From Clostridiaceae bacterium (lineage in GTDB: Bacteria > Bacillota > Clostridia > DUPQ01), in contig DUPQ01000032.1 of assembly GCA_012838235.1 (NCBI GenBank), positions 1 to 64,000 on the forward strand: 64,000 nucleotides of DNA, in the 5' to 3' direction. Made by a program: the position numbers and the translations under genes. Each line of letters starts with the position of its first letter. Positions within the stretch are counted from its first letter, which is position 1. The notes beneath the pieces are model-generated. The model searched no databases and was not told the DNA's origin. It worked only from the letters and a program-made list of their open reading frames with translations. Of this stretch, positions 63,717 to 64,000 are shown piece by piece.

Positions 63717-64000
63717 TTACTATCACCCCCGTATCAATTAGTTTCTCAATCATGTTCTTTGACTTATTCCAGTCATTTAATAGCTTTATATATTCCTCTT
63801 TTCCTCTCTCGGTAATGGAATAGTATCTGCGCCTTGCAGTCACATTATCTTCACCCCAGTAGGAAGTAATGAATCCGCCTTCTTCCAGTCGCTTGAAAGC
63901 CGTATACAGCGTCGCTTCTTTGAATTCGTATTCGCCGGCGGTTTTTGCAGATATATCTTTATTTATCTCATAACCGTAACTGTCCTTTTTCATCAAGCTT
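63706..64000 (-). CDS. PadR-family transcriptional regulator (cut by window edge)
   Basis: The reading frame runs to the edge of the window, so the first residues are outside. What remains has LMKKDSYGYEINKDIS, EATLYTAFKRLEEGGFITSY, ARRRYYSITERGKEEY, the PadR winged-helix signature. It ends in a short dimerisation helix. It overlaps the HAAS gene by 11 bp and probably represses its own operon in response to an envelope or small-molecule signal. Confidence 0.92.
   Translation of the reverse strand, partial: SLMKKDSYGYEINKDISAKTAGEYEFKEATLYTAFKRLEEGGFITSYWGEDNVTARRRYYSITERGKEEYIKLLNDWNKSKNMIEKLIDTGVIVNGE

Overview
The window looks like a chromosomal segment from an anaerobic, carbohydrate-degrading Clostridia species (Bacillota). 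The reasons are AT-rich flanks, strong AGGAGG-type ribosome binding sites, a c-di-AMP (ydaO-type) riboswitch, WalJ/RlmH and PadR genes, and many single-domain glycoside hydrolases (GH2, GH43, GH78, GH127 and a GH42-like enzyme). I cannot name a genus. Both edges cut genes: an FtsX-type permease on the left and a PadR regulator on the right.

Layout. 1-7.6 kb is a cell-envelope block: an ABC permease with a stand-alone extracytoplasmic partner, a lipoprotein PIG-L deacetylase, and a divergent operon of a phosphodiester glycosidase, an anchored beta-repeat protein and a GT2-GtrA fusion. 7.8-18.5 kb is an inserted, visibly more GC-rich catabolic island. A TetR regulator diverges from a seven-gene operon (GPH symporter, tannase-family esterase, serine hydrolase, alpha/beta hydrolase, GH78 alpha-rhamnosidase, GH43, MBL hydrolase) that probably imports and deacylates plant rhamnosides. 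The island ends lie in a tandem duplication of the local gene junction, so the insertion point can be read to within a few bases. 18.5-23.2 kb is backbone: a small acidic protein, rlmH, walJ, Nudix, YhhN, then a c-di-AMP riboswitch before a cation/proton antiporter and a PII-like protein. 23.4-31 kb is sugar metabolism: malQ, and a convergent operon of ROK kinase, SIS isomerase, KDPG aldolase, KDG kinase and phosphoglucomutase, preceded by a URO-D-like gene. 31.2-36 kb has an AAA/DUF4143 ATPase, a GH2 enzyme and an MFS transporter.

36.3-50 kb is a defence island. It starts with an XRE/DUF6036 nucleotidyltransferase pair (toxin-antitoxin-like) under a palindromic operator. It continues with a six-gene operon on the minus strand: vsr, a 5-cytosine methyltransferase, a DrmE-like protein, DrmA helicase, DrmB (DUF1998) and a NERD-SF1 helicase. 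This matches class 2 DISARM, except that the usual phospholipase-D gene drmC is missing and its position holds the NERD-SF1 protein, with a Vsr mismatch endonuclease at the head. A tRNA-Leu(CAG) lies just outside.

50.9-64 kb returns to surface and sugar functions: a GH42-like enzyme, a protein with two MacB-periplasmic-like modules preceded by a 31-residue membrane peptide, GH127, a secreted protein of six PPC-like repeats, an SDR, a zinc-ribbon membrane protein, a PAP2 phosphatase, and a PadR/HAAS/DUF4097 operon. Three of the surface genes (starts at 2370, 54824 and 59567) share promoters carrying 11-bp-phased direct repeats upstream of the -35 box, which suggests a common response regulator.
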